From Sphingomonas sp. SORGH_AS_0879 (GTDB taxonomy: Bacteria; Pseudomonadota; Alphaproteobacteria; Sphingomonadales; Sphingomonadaceae), in NCBI RefSeq assembly GCF_030819175.1, contig NZ_JAUTBJ010000002.1, positions 3,805,001 to 3,869,000 of the forward strand: 64,000 bases of DNA, read 5' to 3'. Positions within the stretch are counted from its first letter, which is position 1, and the number at the start of each line of letters is the position of its first letter. Of the stretch, positions 49,460 through 58,469 are shown piece by piece. The position numbers and the translations under genes are program-made. The notes below the pieces were generated by a model that did not search any database, had not been told where the DNA came from, and saw nothing but the letters and a program-made list of their open reading frames with translations.

Positions 49460-49813
49460 CAGGAAAGTGGGGAGCTTCTGTTGCCCGGTGCTCCCCGTAC
49501 CGCTGGATTCCCCTTCTGTTGCCCGGTGGGGTCCGACCGCGCTATTTTGGTGTAATGTCAGGCCGTGAGGCCCTCAATTACGCCGCAATCGCGAGTGCTT
49601 CGTTATCGTTGGCACTTGTGAGTATGGGCCGTTGCGGTGGTCCCATTCCGAACGAAAACAGCGCTTTTCAACACACGTCGATCCTGGTTCGGCCCCGTCA
49701 GAAACGGTGTCCAAGTACACCACCTTTTATGGTGGAGCCGCCGGGTACTGCCCCCGGGTCCGCTGCGTCTATTACTCGCCGCAGTTTATCGTCATAGCCG
49801 GGTGAAACCCGGC
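49460..49813 (-). ncRNA. ssrA: tmRNA, circularly permuted two-piece form
   Basis: Rescues stalled ribosomes by trans-translation. On the minus strand the acceptor piece comes first: it ends GGCGGCTCCACCA at 49,730, with a GGCAGTACCCGG-type T-arm. A 33-nt spacer (49,697-49,729) follows. The coding piece starts GGGGCCGAACC at 49,696, and its GGGGCC pairs with GGCUCC of the acceptor. The tag frame GCC AAC GAT AAC ... TAA (49,613-49,578) encodes ANDNEALAIAA. Two tandem stem-loops with the same ACCGGGCAACAGAAG loop follow near the 3' end. This gene order is the known alphaproteobacterial permuted type. Exact ends are estimated. Confidence 0.93.
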
Positions 49814-49820
49814 ACGGATG

Positions 49821-49849
49821 GATATAGGAAGCCGAACGACTTTACGCAA
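49821..49849 (-). promoter_or_regulatory. Likely sigma-70 promoter of ssrA
   Basis: On the minus strand, TTGCGT (-35; 49,849-49,844) and TATATC (-10; 49,826-49,821) are separated by exactly 17 nt. Predicted start is near 49,813. Confidence 0.65.
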
Positions 49850-49890
49850 ATGCCTTTCGCTCGCCCCATTTTGGGTCCATGGAGGCCTGC

Positions 49891-50322
49891 ATGTTGACTC
49901 AGCGGTCCCGTTATGCGTTGCGCGCGATGCTGTTCCTGGCGGAGATGCCTGTCGCAGGGCCGCCGACCTCGATGACGCGAATCGCGACCGAGGCGAACGT
50001 GCCGCGCAAGTTCCTGGAGTTGATCCTCGCCGATCTGAAGGGCGCGCAACTGCTCGACAGCCAGCGGGGCAAGATGGGCGGCTATCGCCTCGCCCGGCCC
50101 GCGCATATGATCTCGCTGGGCGACATCATCCGCACGATCGAGGGCCCGCTGGCGCTCGTCCCCTGCGTCAGCCGCACCGCCTATCGCCCCTGCAACGACT
50201 GCAAGAGCGAAGCAGACTGCGCCATCCGCCATGCGATGATGCGGGTGCGCGACGAGACGGCGCGAATCCTGGACGGCACCAGCCTGGCCGATGCCACCGC
50301 CAAGAAGCTGGCGGCGGCGTAA
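49891..50322 (+). CDS. Rrf2/IscR-family transcriptional regulator
   Basis: A 143-residue DNA-binding regulator with the family opening MLTQRSRYALRAMLFLA, a winged HTH (NVPRKFLELILADL), and a Cys-rich region PCVSRTAYRPCNDCKSEADC that could bind an Fe-S cluster as in IscR or NsrR. The cysteine spacing is not that of canonical IscR, so the sensed signal is unclear. ATG 49,891 has GGAGG 5 nt upstream. No isc/suf genes are nearby. Confidence 0.85.
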   Translation: MLTQRSRYALRAMLFLAEMPVAGPPTSMTRIATEANVPRKFLELILADLKGAQLLDSQRGKMGGYRLARPAHMISLGDIIRTIEGPLALVPCVSRTAYRPCNDCKSEADCAIRHAMMRVRDETARILDGTSLADATAKKLAAA

Positions 50323-50350
50323 ATCCCCCTTACCTCATCCAACTCCGCGC

Positions 50351-50463
50351 CACCCCGGCGAAGGCCGGGGTCCAGTTGCGGTGAAGGATGACATTGCCTC
50401 CCACGCAACGTCATGGCGCGCCACGATCTTGGTGGCATCTGGGCCCCGGCCTTCGCCGGGGTG
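50351..50463. repeat. Family C inverted pair between Rrf2 gene and mscL
   Basis: Copies at 50,351-50,381 and inverted at 50,441-50,463, between convergent genes. Confidence 0.8.
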
Positions 50464-50478
50464 ATTCAGGAAATTCAA

Positions 50479-50931
50479 TCAAGAACGCCGCGCGCGCAGT
50501 TCGTCGCGGATTTCCCGGAGCAGCGCGATATCGGTCGGCTCGGCCTTGGGCTCTGCCGCCGCCTGCGCCTTTTCCTTCTCGAACAGCGTCGTCGCGCGAT
50601 TCACGGTGCGGACCAGCAGGAAGATGATGAAGGCGACGATCACGAAGTTGACCGCCTGCGTCACGAACGCGCCATAACCGAGCAGCGGCACCCCCGCCTT
50701 CTTCAGCGCCGCATAGTCGCTCAGCGACCCCGCATAATTGGCCGGGACCGGCCCCATGCGCAGGAAATAGCTGGAGAAATCCAGCCCGCCGAAAACCTTG
50801 CCGATCACCGGCATCAGCACATCGTCGGTCAGCGAGGTGACGATCTTGCTGAACGCCGCCCCGATGATGACCGCCACCGCCAGGTCCAGCACATTGCCCC
50901 GCGCGATGAAGGCGCGAAATTCCTTGAGCAT
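50479..50931 (-). CDS. mscL: Large-conductance mechanosensitive channel MscL
   Basis: An inner-membrane homopentameric channel that opens under osmotic downshock. It has 150 residues with the family opening MLKEFRAFIARGNVLDLAVAVIIGAAF (TM1), a periplasmic loop, and TM2 FVTQAVNFVIVAFIIFLLVRTVN followed by a cytosolic bundle. The ATG at 50,931 follows GAGGG; upstream in-frame codons lack a good site. Confidence 0.92.
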   Translation of the reverse strand: MLKEFRAFIARGNVLDLAVAVIIGAAFSKIVTSLTDDVLMPVIGKVFGGLDFSSYFLRMGPVPANYAGSLSDYAALKKAGVPLLGYGAFVTQAVNFVIVAFIIFLLVRTVNRATTLFEKEKAQAAAEPKAEPTDIALLREIRDELRARRS

Positions 50932-51038
50932 CGCCAAATCCCTCTGTTTGCTTTGCTTTAGGTTATCGTCGCTTTTCCCCTTCGCCAAGCGGTTGTGGCG
51001 TCTTATATGTGTCGGACAGTTGACGGAGGAATATTCGA

Positions 51039-51632
51039 ATGCGTCGTCCCGTTCTTGCCCTGACCCCGGTCGTGATGGCCGTCGCTTTGTCCGGCTGCGG
51101 CATGAACAGCGTGCCCACGGCGGAGGAAAATGCGAAGGCGAAATGGGCCGATGTCCAGGCCGCCTATCAGCGCCGCGCCAACCTCATCCCCAATCTGGAA
51201 GCGACCGTGAAGGGCGCCGCCGCCTCGGAAAAGTCGATCCTGACCGAGGTGATCAACGCCCGCGCCAGGGCGACCTCGGTACAGGTCAGCGCCGACGATA
51301 TTTCCGACCCCGCCAAGATGCAGCAATTCGCACAGGCGCAAGGGCAACTCAGCGGTTCGCTCGGCCGGTTGCTGGCGAATGTCGAGGCCTATCCGAACCT
51401 GAAGAGCCAGGACAATTTCCAGACCTTCATGAGCCAGCTCGAAGGCACGGAGAACCGCATCAACATCGCGATCGGCGATTACAACAAGGCGGTGCAGGAC
51501 TATAACACCCGCATCCGCACCTTCCCCGATGCGATCGGCGCGAAGGTCTTCTATGGTGCAAAGCCGATCACCCCCTATCAGGCGACCACGCCGGGGGCCG
51601 AGAATGCGCCCAAGGTGAATTTCGGCGGCTGA
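51039..51632 (+). CDS. lemA: LemA family lipoprotein
   Basis: A 197-residue helical protein with a lipoprotein signal and lipobox (ALSGC). The LemA core is seen in WADVQAAYQRRANLIPNL and YPNLKSQDNFQTFMSQLEGTENRI. The GGAGG site lies just before the ATG. It heads an operon with two TPM-domain genes and a Nudix gene. LemA and TPM proteins commonly occur together in bacterial envelopes; their joint role is not settled. Confidence 0.93.
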   Translation: MRRPVLALTPVVMAVALSGCGMNSVPTAEENAKAKWADVQAAYQRRANLIPNLEATVKGAAASEKSILTEVINARARATSVQVSADDISDPAKMQQFAQAQGQLSGSLGRLLANVEAYPNLKSQDNFQTFMSQLEGTENRINIAIGDYNKAVQDYNTRIRTFPDAIGAKVFYGAKPITPYQATTPGAENAPKVNFGG

Positions 51633-51642
51633 TCGGTCGCCC

Positions 51643-52533
51643 ATGACCCGGTTGTTCCGCCCATTTCTCGGGTTCTGGCTGATCCTCTGCGCCATGCCGG
51701 TCATGGCGCAGACCTTTCCCAAGTTCGAGGGGCTGGTCGTCGATGCGGCGAACAAGATCGACCCCGCGACCAAGGCACAGCTCGAACAGAAGCTGGAGGC
51801 CCTGCAAAAGGATACCGGCCGCCAGTTGGTGGTCGCGACCATCCCCGACCTGCAAGGCTATCCCATCGAGGATTATGGCTATCGGCTGGGGCGTGCCTGG
51901 GGCGTCGGGCTGAAGGACGCGGACAATGGTGCGATCCTGTTCGTCGCGCCCAATGAGGGCAAGGGCCAGCGCGGTCCCCGGCTAGAGGTGGGTCGCGGAC
52001 TGGAGCCGATCCTGACCGACGCCTGGTCGTCGCAGATGATCCGCACCCTGATGCTGCCTCGCCTTCGCGAGTCGAGCGACATTTCGGGCGCGCTGGGCGC
52101 CGGGGCGGACGCCGTCATCGCCCAACTCCGCGCTTCCCCCGAAGAGGCGCAGGCCAAAGTGGCCGAGGCCGCCAAGGAGTTCGACCGTCAGCATCGGCGC
52201 GGCGGCGGTGACGCCAACGGCTTTCCGATCCTCATCGTGCTGGTGGTGTTCGTCGGCGCTTTCGTGGTCCTGGCCTTGGTCCGCCGCAAACAGGGCCAGC
52301 GCTTCCACGACGATGACGACGACGATCGCGGTGGTGGCGGCGGACGGCGCGGCGGTGGCGGCTGGCCGATCATCCTGTGGGGCCCCGGCTGGGGCAGCGG
52401 CGGATCGGGCGGCGGCTGGAGTTCGGGCGGCGGATCGTCGGGCGGGGGCAGCGACGGATCGTGGTTCGGCGGCGGCTTCACCGGCGGTGGCGGGGGCGAT
52501 TTCGGCGGCGGCGGCGCCTCGGGGGACTGGTGA
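51643..52533 (+). CDS. TPM-domain (YgcG-like) membrane protein with Gly-rich tail
   Basis: A 296-residue protein. A signal segment (LGFWLILCAMPVMA) is followed by a TPM (phosphatase-like) domain (~residues 25-165), one membrane helix (ILIVLVVFVGAFVVLALV), an acidic DDDDDD stretch and a Gly/Ser-rich tail. This matches the YgcG family, suspected to act in envelope or photosystem maintenance. It lies 10 nt after lemA. Confidence 0.85.
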   Translation: MTRLFRPFLGFWLILCAMPVMAQTFPKFEGLVVDAANKIDPATKAQLEQKLEALQKDTGRQLVVATIPDLQGYPIEDYGYRLGRAWGVGLKDADNGAILFVAPNEGKGQRGPRLEVGRGLEPILTDAWSSQMIRTLMLPRLRESSDISGALGAGADAVIAQLRASPEEAQAKVAEAAKEFDRQHRRGGGDANGFPILIVLVVFVGAFVVLALVRRKQGQRFHDDDDDDRGGGGGRRGGGGWPIILWGPGWGSGGSGGGWSSGGGSSGGGSDGSWFGGGFTGGGGGDFGGGGASGDW

Positions 52534-52534
52534 T

Positions 52535-53200
52535 ATGCTGAGCGATACCGATAGCGATCTGGTCACTGCCGCCGTCGCGCGGGCGGAGGCGAGCACCGAC
52601 GCCGAGATCGTGACCATCGTCGCCCGCCGGTCGGACGAGTATCGCGACGTCGCGCTCTGCTATGGCGCAGGCGCGATGCTGCTGGTGCCGTTGTTCGCGG
52701 CGCTCTTTCCCGGCCTGGGGTTGAAGCTGCTGGCGCTGGTCCATGACGGCTGGAGCGCGCCCGGCGAGGACCTGATCCTGGGGGTGTTGATGATCGCGCA
52801 GATTCTGGTCTTCGCCCTCGTCGTCGCCCTGCTCGGCCCGGTGAAGCGCCGCATCGCACTGGTGCCCCGGAGCATCCGCCATGCCCGCGTCCGGGCGCGC
52901 GCCGTCCTCCTCTTCCGCGTCTCGGCGGAGCGGCGGACCGACAGCCGCTATGGGGTGCTGCTCTACCTCTCGCAGGACGAGCATATGGCGGAGATCGTCG
53001 CCGACTCCGGCCTGACCGGGAAGGTCGGGCCGGAAACCTGGGGCCGGGCGATGGCGGTAATGCTGCCGCATGTCGCAAAGGGGAATGTCGGCGAAGGCTT
53101 GAGCGCGGCGGTCGAGCGGATCGGGCTTGTGCTGGCCGAGCATTTCCCCAAGACGGCGGCCGACACCAACGAACTGCCGGACAGACCCATTTCGCTATGA
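52535..53200 (+). CDS. Second TPM-domain membrane protein
   Basis: A 221-residue protein with a short N-terminal region typical of TPM proteins (DSDLVTAAVARAEASTDAEIVTIVARRS), then two membrane helices (AGAMLLVPLFAALFPGLGLKLLAL and GVLMIAQILVFALVVALLG) and a C-terminal TPM-like half. It is 1 nt from the preceding stop and overlaps the Nudix gene by 4 nt. Function unknown. Confidence 0.75.
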   Translation: MLSDTDSDLVTAAVARAEASTDAEIVTIVARRSDEYRDVALCYGAGAMLLVPLFAALFPGLGLKLLALVHDGWSAPGEDLILGVLMIAQILVFALVVALLGPVKRRIALVPRSIRHARVRARAVLLFRVSAERRTDSRYGVLLYLSQDEHMAEIVADSGLTGKVGPETWGRAMAVMLPHVAKGNVGEGLSAAVERIGLVLAEHFPKTAADTNELPDRPISL

Positions 53201-53730
53201 CCGATCCCCGTATGGACGCCCCCCTCGAAACGCTGGCCGAGGGGCGCTTCCTCGCTTTGTGCAAGCGCGGCACCTGGGAATATGCCCACCGTCCGCGCGA
53301 CATCCGCGCCGCCGTCATTCTGGCGGTGGAGGACGGCCATATCCTGCTGGTCGAGCAATTCCGCGTGCCGCTGGGCGCGCCATGCCTGGAAATGCCCGCC
53401 GGGCTGATCGGTGACCAAAGCGAGGGCGAGGCGGTGCTGGACGGGGCCGCGCGCGAACTGGAGGAGGAAACCGGCTATCGTCCTTCGCGGATCGAGGCTT
53501 TGGGCGAATTTTGTTCGTCGCCGGGCATGACGTCGGAGCGCTTCACCTTGGTTCGCGCGACCGGTCTGGTGAAGGTCGGCGAAGGCGGCGGCGATTCGGA
53601 CGAGCGGATCACCGTCCACCGGGTGAAGCTGTCCGATGTCCCCGCCTTCATCGCCGAACGCCGTGCGGCGGGGGTGGCGGTGGATGCCAAGATGCTGTTG
53701 CTGCTGGGTGGCGGCATCCTGGGTCTTTGA
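53197..53730 (+). CDS. Nudix hydrolase, ADP-ribose pyrophosphatase-like
   Basis: A 177-residue Nudix protein. The Nudix box is at GLIGDQSEGEAV...RELEEETGY, with the REXXEE metal-binding core. Surrounding sequence (LVEQFRVPLGAPCLEMPAG) is typical of ADP-ribose pyrophosphatases. It probably clears ADP-ribose or related nucleoside diphosphates. It overlaps the TPM gene by 4 nt. Confidence 0.9.
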   Translation: MTDPRMDAPLETLAEGRFLALCKRGTWEYAHRPRDIRAAVILAVEDGHILLVEQFRVPLGAPCLEMPAGLIGDQSEGEAVLDGAARELEEETGYRPSRIEALGEFCSSPGMTSERFTLVRATGLVKVGEGGGDSDERITVHRVKLSDVPAFIAERRAAGVAVDAKMLLLLGGGILGL

Positions 53731-53970
53731 GTTCACGCGAAGGCGCGAAGAGAAGAAGTTTGTTCGCGCGGAGGCGCGGAGAACGCAGAGGTGTCTGGCT
53801 CGCGACAGCGAAACCCTCTCTTCAACGACCGATGATGACAGGATGGCGGCGCCGCCGGATACGACATCTCCGCGCCTCCGCGTCTCCGCGCGAAATTCAT
53901 TTCCAACTCTTCGCGCCATCGCGGCTTCGCGCGAACAAAAGAAACCGGACCCCGGCCTTCGCCGGGGGTT
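53731..53970. repeat. Family A cluster and a lone family C copy
   Basis: A1 (from 53,731), A2 (from 53,761), inverted A2 (to 53,893) and inverted A1 (53,909-53,936), then a single C copy at 53,947-53,970. No gene in this gap. Confidence 0.78.
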
Positions 53971-54000
53971 AGTCCCCATCACAAAGGGTTAAAGCGCCGC

Positions 54001-54282
54001 TCAGCGGAAATTGTCGGCGTAGCTTTGCAGCTTGAGCGTCTTTTGCGGCGTCGGGACGACATGGTGGTCGAGCCCCTCGCGCTGGCAATAGGCGATCGCC
54101 TCCTCCAGCGTCGCGAAGGTCAGGCGAACCTGTTCCCGCGTGTCGCCGCTACCGGCCCAGCCGGTCAGGGGATCGGGCTTTTTCGCCTCGGTCGATTCGA
54201 ATTCGAGTTGCCAGCGATCGGTCCGGTACTTGCCGGATTGCATCGCGTTCTTGGGGCGCTGGAAGATGCGAGCAGTGGCCAT
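54001..54282 (-). CDS. NDUFS4-like NADH dehydrogenase accessory subunit
   Basis: A 93-residue protein of the NDUFS4 family (ETC complex I subunit conserved region), an accessory subunit of alphaproteobacterial and mitochondrial Complex I. Motifs: RIFQRPKNAMQSG, WQLEFES, and a C-terminal CQREGLDHHVVP. The ATG at 54,282 was preferred because AAGGGA lies ~8 nt upstream; ATG 54,288 is too close. It is 12 nt after hrpB. Confidence 0.9.
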   Translation of the reverse strand: MATARIFQRPKNAMQSGKYRTDRWQLEFESTEAKKPDPLTGWAGSGDTREQVRLTFATLEEAIAYCQREGLDHHVVPTPQKTLKLQSYADNFR

Positions 54283-54294
54283 AATCATAGTCCC

Positions 54295-56745
54295 TTATCG
54301 CGAACCGGCGGTTCTTGCATCCGCCTTTTTCGTGCGAAGCGTCGCGGAGGCCGCCGCCGGGTCGTCGGGCCAGGGATGGCGGGGGTAGCGGCCGCGCATT
54401 TCCTTGGCCACCGCGCTCCAGCTTCCCGCCCAGAAACCGGGCAGGTCGCGCGTCGTCTGGATCGGGCGACCGGCGGGTGAGGTCAGGCTGAGGACCAGCG
54501 GCACCCGCTCGGTCCCGATCACCGGATGCGTCGCGAGGCCAAACAGCGCCTGCACGCGAAGCTCGACGCGCGGGCCGCCTTCCGCCGCATAATCAATCGC
54601 ATGGCTGCTCCCTGCCGGGCTGGTGAAATGCGACGGGGCCATCGAATCGATCCGCCTTTGTTCGTTCCAGTCGACCAGATGGCGGACCGCCTCGATCAGC
54701 GCGCCGGGCGCGATGGCATCCAGCCGCCTTTTGCCCGCCACCAGCGCGGGCAGCCAGTCGTCCAGCCGTTCGATCAGCGTTTCGTCGTCCAGCGCCACCC
54801 CGGCATAGGCCGCCCGCGCCCGATACGCCCCTGCGCCGTCGCTCCATGGCAGGAGCGACAGGCCATGCGTCCGCACCCCCTCGACCAGCGCTTCGGCAAT
54901 GGCGTCGGGGGATGCGCCCGAATCGGGCCCGCTCGACAGGCGCAAGCCGCCCAGCCGCCGTTCGCGCAACGCCTCGACCCCGCCGGTCGCGGGATTGAAG
55001 GTCACGGTGCGCCGCGTCTCGATCCGGTCGGCAAACAATGCCTCGACCGTGGCGAGGTCGAGCGGCGCGGCGGACAGGATACGCGCGCCCGAGGCGGCCC
55101 CTTGCGTCTCGCCCACGGCCAGCCATTCCGAACTCGCGAGCCCCGAGGTCGGATCGAGTCGAAAGCCGCGCCCGCCGACGCTGGCCCAATTCTCGCCGGT
55201 GGCATCCCGCCGCCGTGCCACCCGGTCGGGATAGGCGAGCGCAAGACACACCCCCGCCGGATGGTCCCAGGCTTCCTGCTCGACCGGCTTGGGGGCAAGT
55301 GATGCCCAGCGCTTCGCCATCGCCCGCGCGGCCTCGGCCTTGGGACCGCGTTCGGTCCGCCAGCGGCGCAAGCGTTGTTCCAGATCGACATCTTGCCCGC
55401 CAATGCCGCGCTCGCCCAGCAGCACGGCCACCTCGGCGGCGGTAGCGGCCAGGCCGCGTTCCCCGCTGCGGATCAGCATATGGGCCAAGCGCGGCGGCAT
55501 GGGCAGCCGGGCGATGGCCTTGCCATGCGCGGTCGGGCGGCCGCTCTCGTCCAGCGCCTCCAGAACTGTGAGGCGCGCCCGCGCCTCGGCGACGGCGGCC
55601 TCGGGCGGCGGGTCGAGCCAAGGGAGCGCGCGCGGATCGCCGACACCCCATAATGCCGTGCCGAGCAGCAGCGCCGACAGGTCCGCCTCCAATATCTCGG
55701 GCGGGTCGAAGCGGGGCAGGCCCGCCGTCGCCGCCTCTTCCCACAGGCGATAGGCGACCCCCGGTGACTGGCGGGCGGCGCGGCCCGCGCGCTGGGTGAC
55801 GGCGGCCTGGCTGGCGCGTTCGGTGACGAGCCGGGTCATACCCGCCGCGCGGTCATAGCGCGGGCGGCGCGCCAGCCCCGAGTCGACCACGATCCGCACC
55901 CCGTCGAGCGTCAGGCTGGTCTCCGCGATCGAGGTCGCCAGCACGATCCGCCGCCGCCCCCCCGGGTCACGCCGGATCGCCGCGCGCTGCGCCGCCGGGT
56001 CGAGCGAGCCGTGGAGTTCGTGGATCGCGATGCTGTCGGGCAGATTCGCGAGTCGCTCGGCGGTGCGCGCGATCTCTGCGGTGCCGGGCAGGAAGGCGAG
56101 GATGTCGCCCTCTGCTTCGTCCTGAAGCGCGCGGCGGATGGCGGCGGCGACCGAATCCTCGATGCGGGCCTCGGCGGCGCGACCGAGATGGCGTAGGGTC
56201 AGCGGATGGCTGCGTCCCTCGCTCTCGATCACCGGCGCATCACCCATCAGGCTGGAGAAGCGGCGGCCGTCGAGCGTCGCGGACATGACGACCAGCCGCA
56301 GGTCGGGGCGCAAACCTGCCTGCGCGTCGAGCGCCAGCGCGAGGCCGAAATCGCCGTCGAGGCTGCGCTCATGCACTTCGTCGAACAGCACCGCCGAGAC
56401 GCCCGCCAGTTCGGGATCGGCCTGAATGCGCGCGACGAAGATGCCTTCGGTGACGACGGTCACGCGGGTCGCGGCGCTGACCTTCCTATCCATGCGGGTG
56501 GCATAGCCGAAGGTGCGGCCGACCGGCTCCTCGGCCAGTACGGCCATCCGCTCGGCAGCGGCGCGGGCAGCGAGGCGACGGGGGGAGAGGAGCAAGACTT
56601 CGCCGGTGCACCAAGACTGGTCGAGCAGCGCGGGGGCGACGGCCGTGGTCTTGCCCGCGCCGGGAGGGGCGACGAGGACGGCATTGGGGGCGTTCGCGAG
56701 CGCGGCCAGCAGATCGGGCAGGACGGCGGTGACGGGCAGGGTCAT
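54295..56745 (-). CDS. hrpB: ATP-dependent helicase HrpB
   Basis: An 816-residue DEAH-type helicase. Walker A APPGAGKTT, DEVHERS box, SATLDG, and QRAGRAARQSPG. The C-terminal HrpB-specific domain is visible from about residue 480 on. Substrate and role in bacteria are unknown (some family members act in RNA processing). It is cotranscribed with the downstream NDUFS4-like gene. Confidence 0.93.
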   Translation of the reverse strand: MTLPVTAVLPDLLAALANAPNAVLVAPPGAGKTTAVAPALLDQSWCTGEVLLLSPRRLAARAAAERMAVLAEEPVGRTFGYATRMDRKVSAATRVTVVTEGIFVARIQADPELAGVSAVLFDEVHERSLDGDFGLALALDAQAGLRPDLRLVVMSATLDGRRFSSLMGDAPVIESEGRSHPLTLRHLGRAAEARIEDSVAAAIRRALQDEAEGDILAFLPGTAEIARTAERLANLPDSIAIHELHGSLDPAAQRAAIRRDPGGRRRIVLATSIAETSLTLDGVRIVVDSGLARRPRYDRAAGMTRLVTERASQAAVTQRAGRAARQSPGVAYRLWEEAATAGLPRFDPPEILEADLSALLLGTALWGVGDPRALPWLDPPPEAAVAEARARLTVLEALDESGRPTAHGKAIARLPMPPRLAHMLIRSGERGLAATAAEVAVLLGERGIGGQDVDLEQRLRRWRTERGPKAEAARAMAKRWASLAPKPVEQEAWDHPAGVCLALAYPDRVARRRDATGENWASVGGRGFRLDPTSGLASSEWLAVGETQGAASGARILSAAPLDLATVEALFADRIETRRTVTFNPATGGVEALRERRLGGLRLSSGPDSGASPDAIAEALVEGVRTHGLSLLPWSDGAGAYRARAAYAGVALDDETLIERLDDWLPALVAGKRRLDAIAPGALIEAVRHLVDWNEQRRIDSMAPSHFTSPAGSSHAIDYAAEGGPRVELRVQALFGLATHPVIGTERVPLVLSLTSPAGRPIQTTRDLPGFWAGSWSAVAKEMRGRYPRHPWPDDPAAASATLRTKKADARTAGSR

Positions 56746-56804
56746 GCGGCTTGCGATAGGGGGTTTGGGGGGCGGGGTGAAGAACCCGTGCCCCCGTCCG
56801 GCCC

Positions 56805-57058
56805 CCGTTCAGCCTGAGCGAAGTCGAAGGCCAAGGGAAAACCTGTCCGCTTGGCGAATGATGGGGCGCGGGCTTCGACTTCGCTCAGCCTGAACGGGGG
56901 TTGGGTGACGGAACGATCGCCGTCGACGACCATCGACCCCGGCGAAGGCCGGGGCCCAGTTGCGGTGAGATATCGAAGGCGCAGGGCGATTGCCTCCCCC
57001 GCTTTGTCCGGCGCGCTGCAAAGTTCGCGGAACCTGGGCCGGGGCCTTCGCCGGGGTC
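56805..57058. repeat. Family B and family C inverted pairs before hrpB
   Basis: The gap 56,746-57,067 holds only repeats: B arms at 56,805-56,832 and 56,870-56,898, then C copies at 56,935-56,965 and inverted 57,036-57,058. No gene. Confidence 0.8.
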
Positions 57059-57067
57059 AAAGTGGGT

Positions 57068-58079
57068 TCAGTACGCCCGCGCCACTGCGAACTCGACCGC
57101 TTCGATCATCGCGCTCTTCGCCGGACCATCGGCAAAGCCCCGGATCGCCTCGATCGCCAGCCCGCCATAATGGCGCGCGCGCGCCATCGTGTCGTCGACC
57201 GCCCGGCTCTTGCGGACCAGCGCGATGGCGTGGGCAAAGTCCTCGTCCGATGTGCGCCGCCCCTCGACCGCGTCCTTCCAGAAGGTCCGCTCTTCGTCAT
57301 TGGCGCGCGCATAGGCCAGGATCACCGGCAGGGTCATCTTGCCCTCGCGGAAATCATCGCCCGCATCCTTGCCCATGGTCCCGGCGTCCGAGACATAGTC
57401 GATCGCATCGTCGATCAACTGGAAGGCGATGCCCAGGTTGCGGCCATAGGCCTCCAGCGCCAGTTCCTCCGCCTCGGGCCGCTCGGCCACGACCGCGGCG
57501 ATGCGGCAGGCGGCGGCGAACAGCGCGGCGGTCTTGGCGTCGATGATCGACAGATACCGCTCTTCGGGCAGGCCCACCTGCCGCACCGCGGTCAGCTGGT
57601 TCACCTCGCCCTCGGCGATCACCGCCGACGCGCCCGACAGGATGTTCAGCACCTTCAGGCTGCCCGCATCGACCATCAACTGGAAGGAGCGGCTGAACAG
57701 GAAGTCGCCGACCAGCACGCTCGCCGGATTGCCCCAAATGATGTTGGCGGTCCGCCGCCCGCGCCGCAGGTCCGATCCGTCGACGACATCGTCGTGCAGG
57801 AGCGTCGCGGTGTGGATGAACTCGACCGCCGCCGCCAGCACATGGTGGCTGGTCCCCTGATAGCCCAGCAGTTGCGCGCTCGCGAGCGTCAGCATCGGGC
57901 GCATCCGTTTGCCCCCGCCCGAGATCAGATGCCCGGCCAGTTGCGGGATCAGCGGGATCTCCGACCGCATCCGGTCGATGATCACCTGGTTCACGGCGTT
58001 CATGTCGTCGGGCCACCAGCCGGATCATCGGGTCCAGCGAGGGCGCGGGCTTGGCGAGGCGGGTGGCGGTTACGGTCAT
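57068..58079 (-). CDS. ispB: Polyprenyl (octa/decaprenyl) diphosphate synthase, frameshifted near the start
   Basis: A class I prenyltransferase making the ubiquinone side chain. The first Asp-rich motif is LLHDDVVDGSDLRRG and the second QLIDDAIDYVSDAG. The intact 3' frame starts at ATG 58,003 (MNAVNQVIIDRM, 311 residues). The usual N-terminus lies in another frame: MTVTATRLAKPAPSLDPMI from ATG 58,079. Removing one C of a CCC run (58,010-58,012) restores the family sequence VADDMNAVNQ. Translation from 58,003 alone might still give a slightly short enzyme. The enzyme is essential, so a sequencing error is likely. Confidence 0.9.
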
Positions 58080-58189
58080 GGGCAGGTAAGAGCCTCTGGC
58101 GACAACGCTTGCCGAACGCAAGCCTAAGCGCGAAAGGACAGCCGCGAAATTGCGCGGAGCCCTGCGCGCCAGAGGGAGACACGTCCACC

Positions 58190-58468
58190 ATGTCCGACAC
58201 CGTGCTGACCGGCTATCGCCAGTCGATCGACAATATCGACGCCGCACTCGTCTTCATGCTGGCCGAACGGTTCAAGGTCACCCAGGCGGTCGGCGAGTAT
58301 AAGGCGAAGAACGGCCTGCCCCCCGCCGATCCGGGGCGCGAGGAAGCGCAGATCGCACGGCTTCGCCAACTGGCCAGCGATGCGCAGCTCGACCCGGAAT
58401 TTTCCGAGAAATTCCTGCGCTTCATCATCGATGAAGTGATCCGCCATCACGAACGCCTGCGCGGCTGA
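58190..58468 (+). CDS. aroQ: Chorismate mutase, AroQ type
   Basis: A 92-residue all-helical protein that converts chorismate to prephenate on the way to Phe and Tyr. The active-site helix pattern is YRQSIDNIDAALVFMLAERFKVTQAVGEYK, with the Arg and Lys positions of the AroQ fold. GGGAGA lies ahead of ATG 58,190. One nt separates it from the dTMP kinase-like gene. Confidence 0.92.
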   Translation: MSDTVLTGYRQSIDNIDAALVFMLAERFKVTQAVGEYKAKNGLPPADPGREEAQIARLRQLASDAQLDPEFSEKFLRFIIDEVIRHHERLRG

Positions 58469-58469
58469 C

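Noticed and set aside
49405..49797. Open frame of 130 codons (…MVEPPGTAPGS…)
   Set aside because: It is antisense to the tmRNA gene and has no family resemblance or ribosome site.
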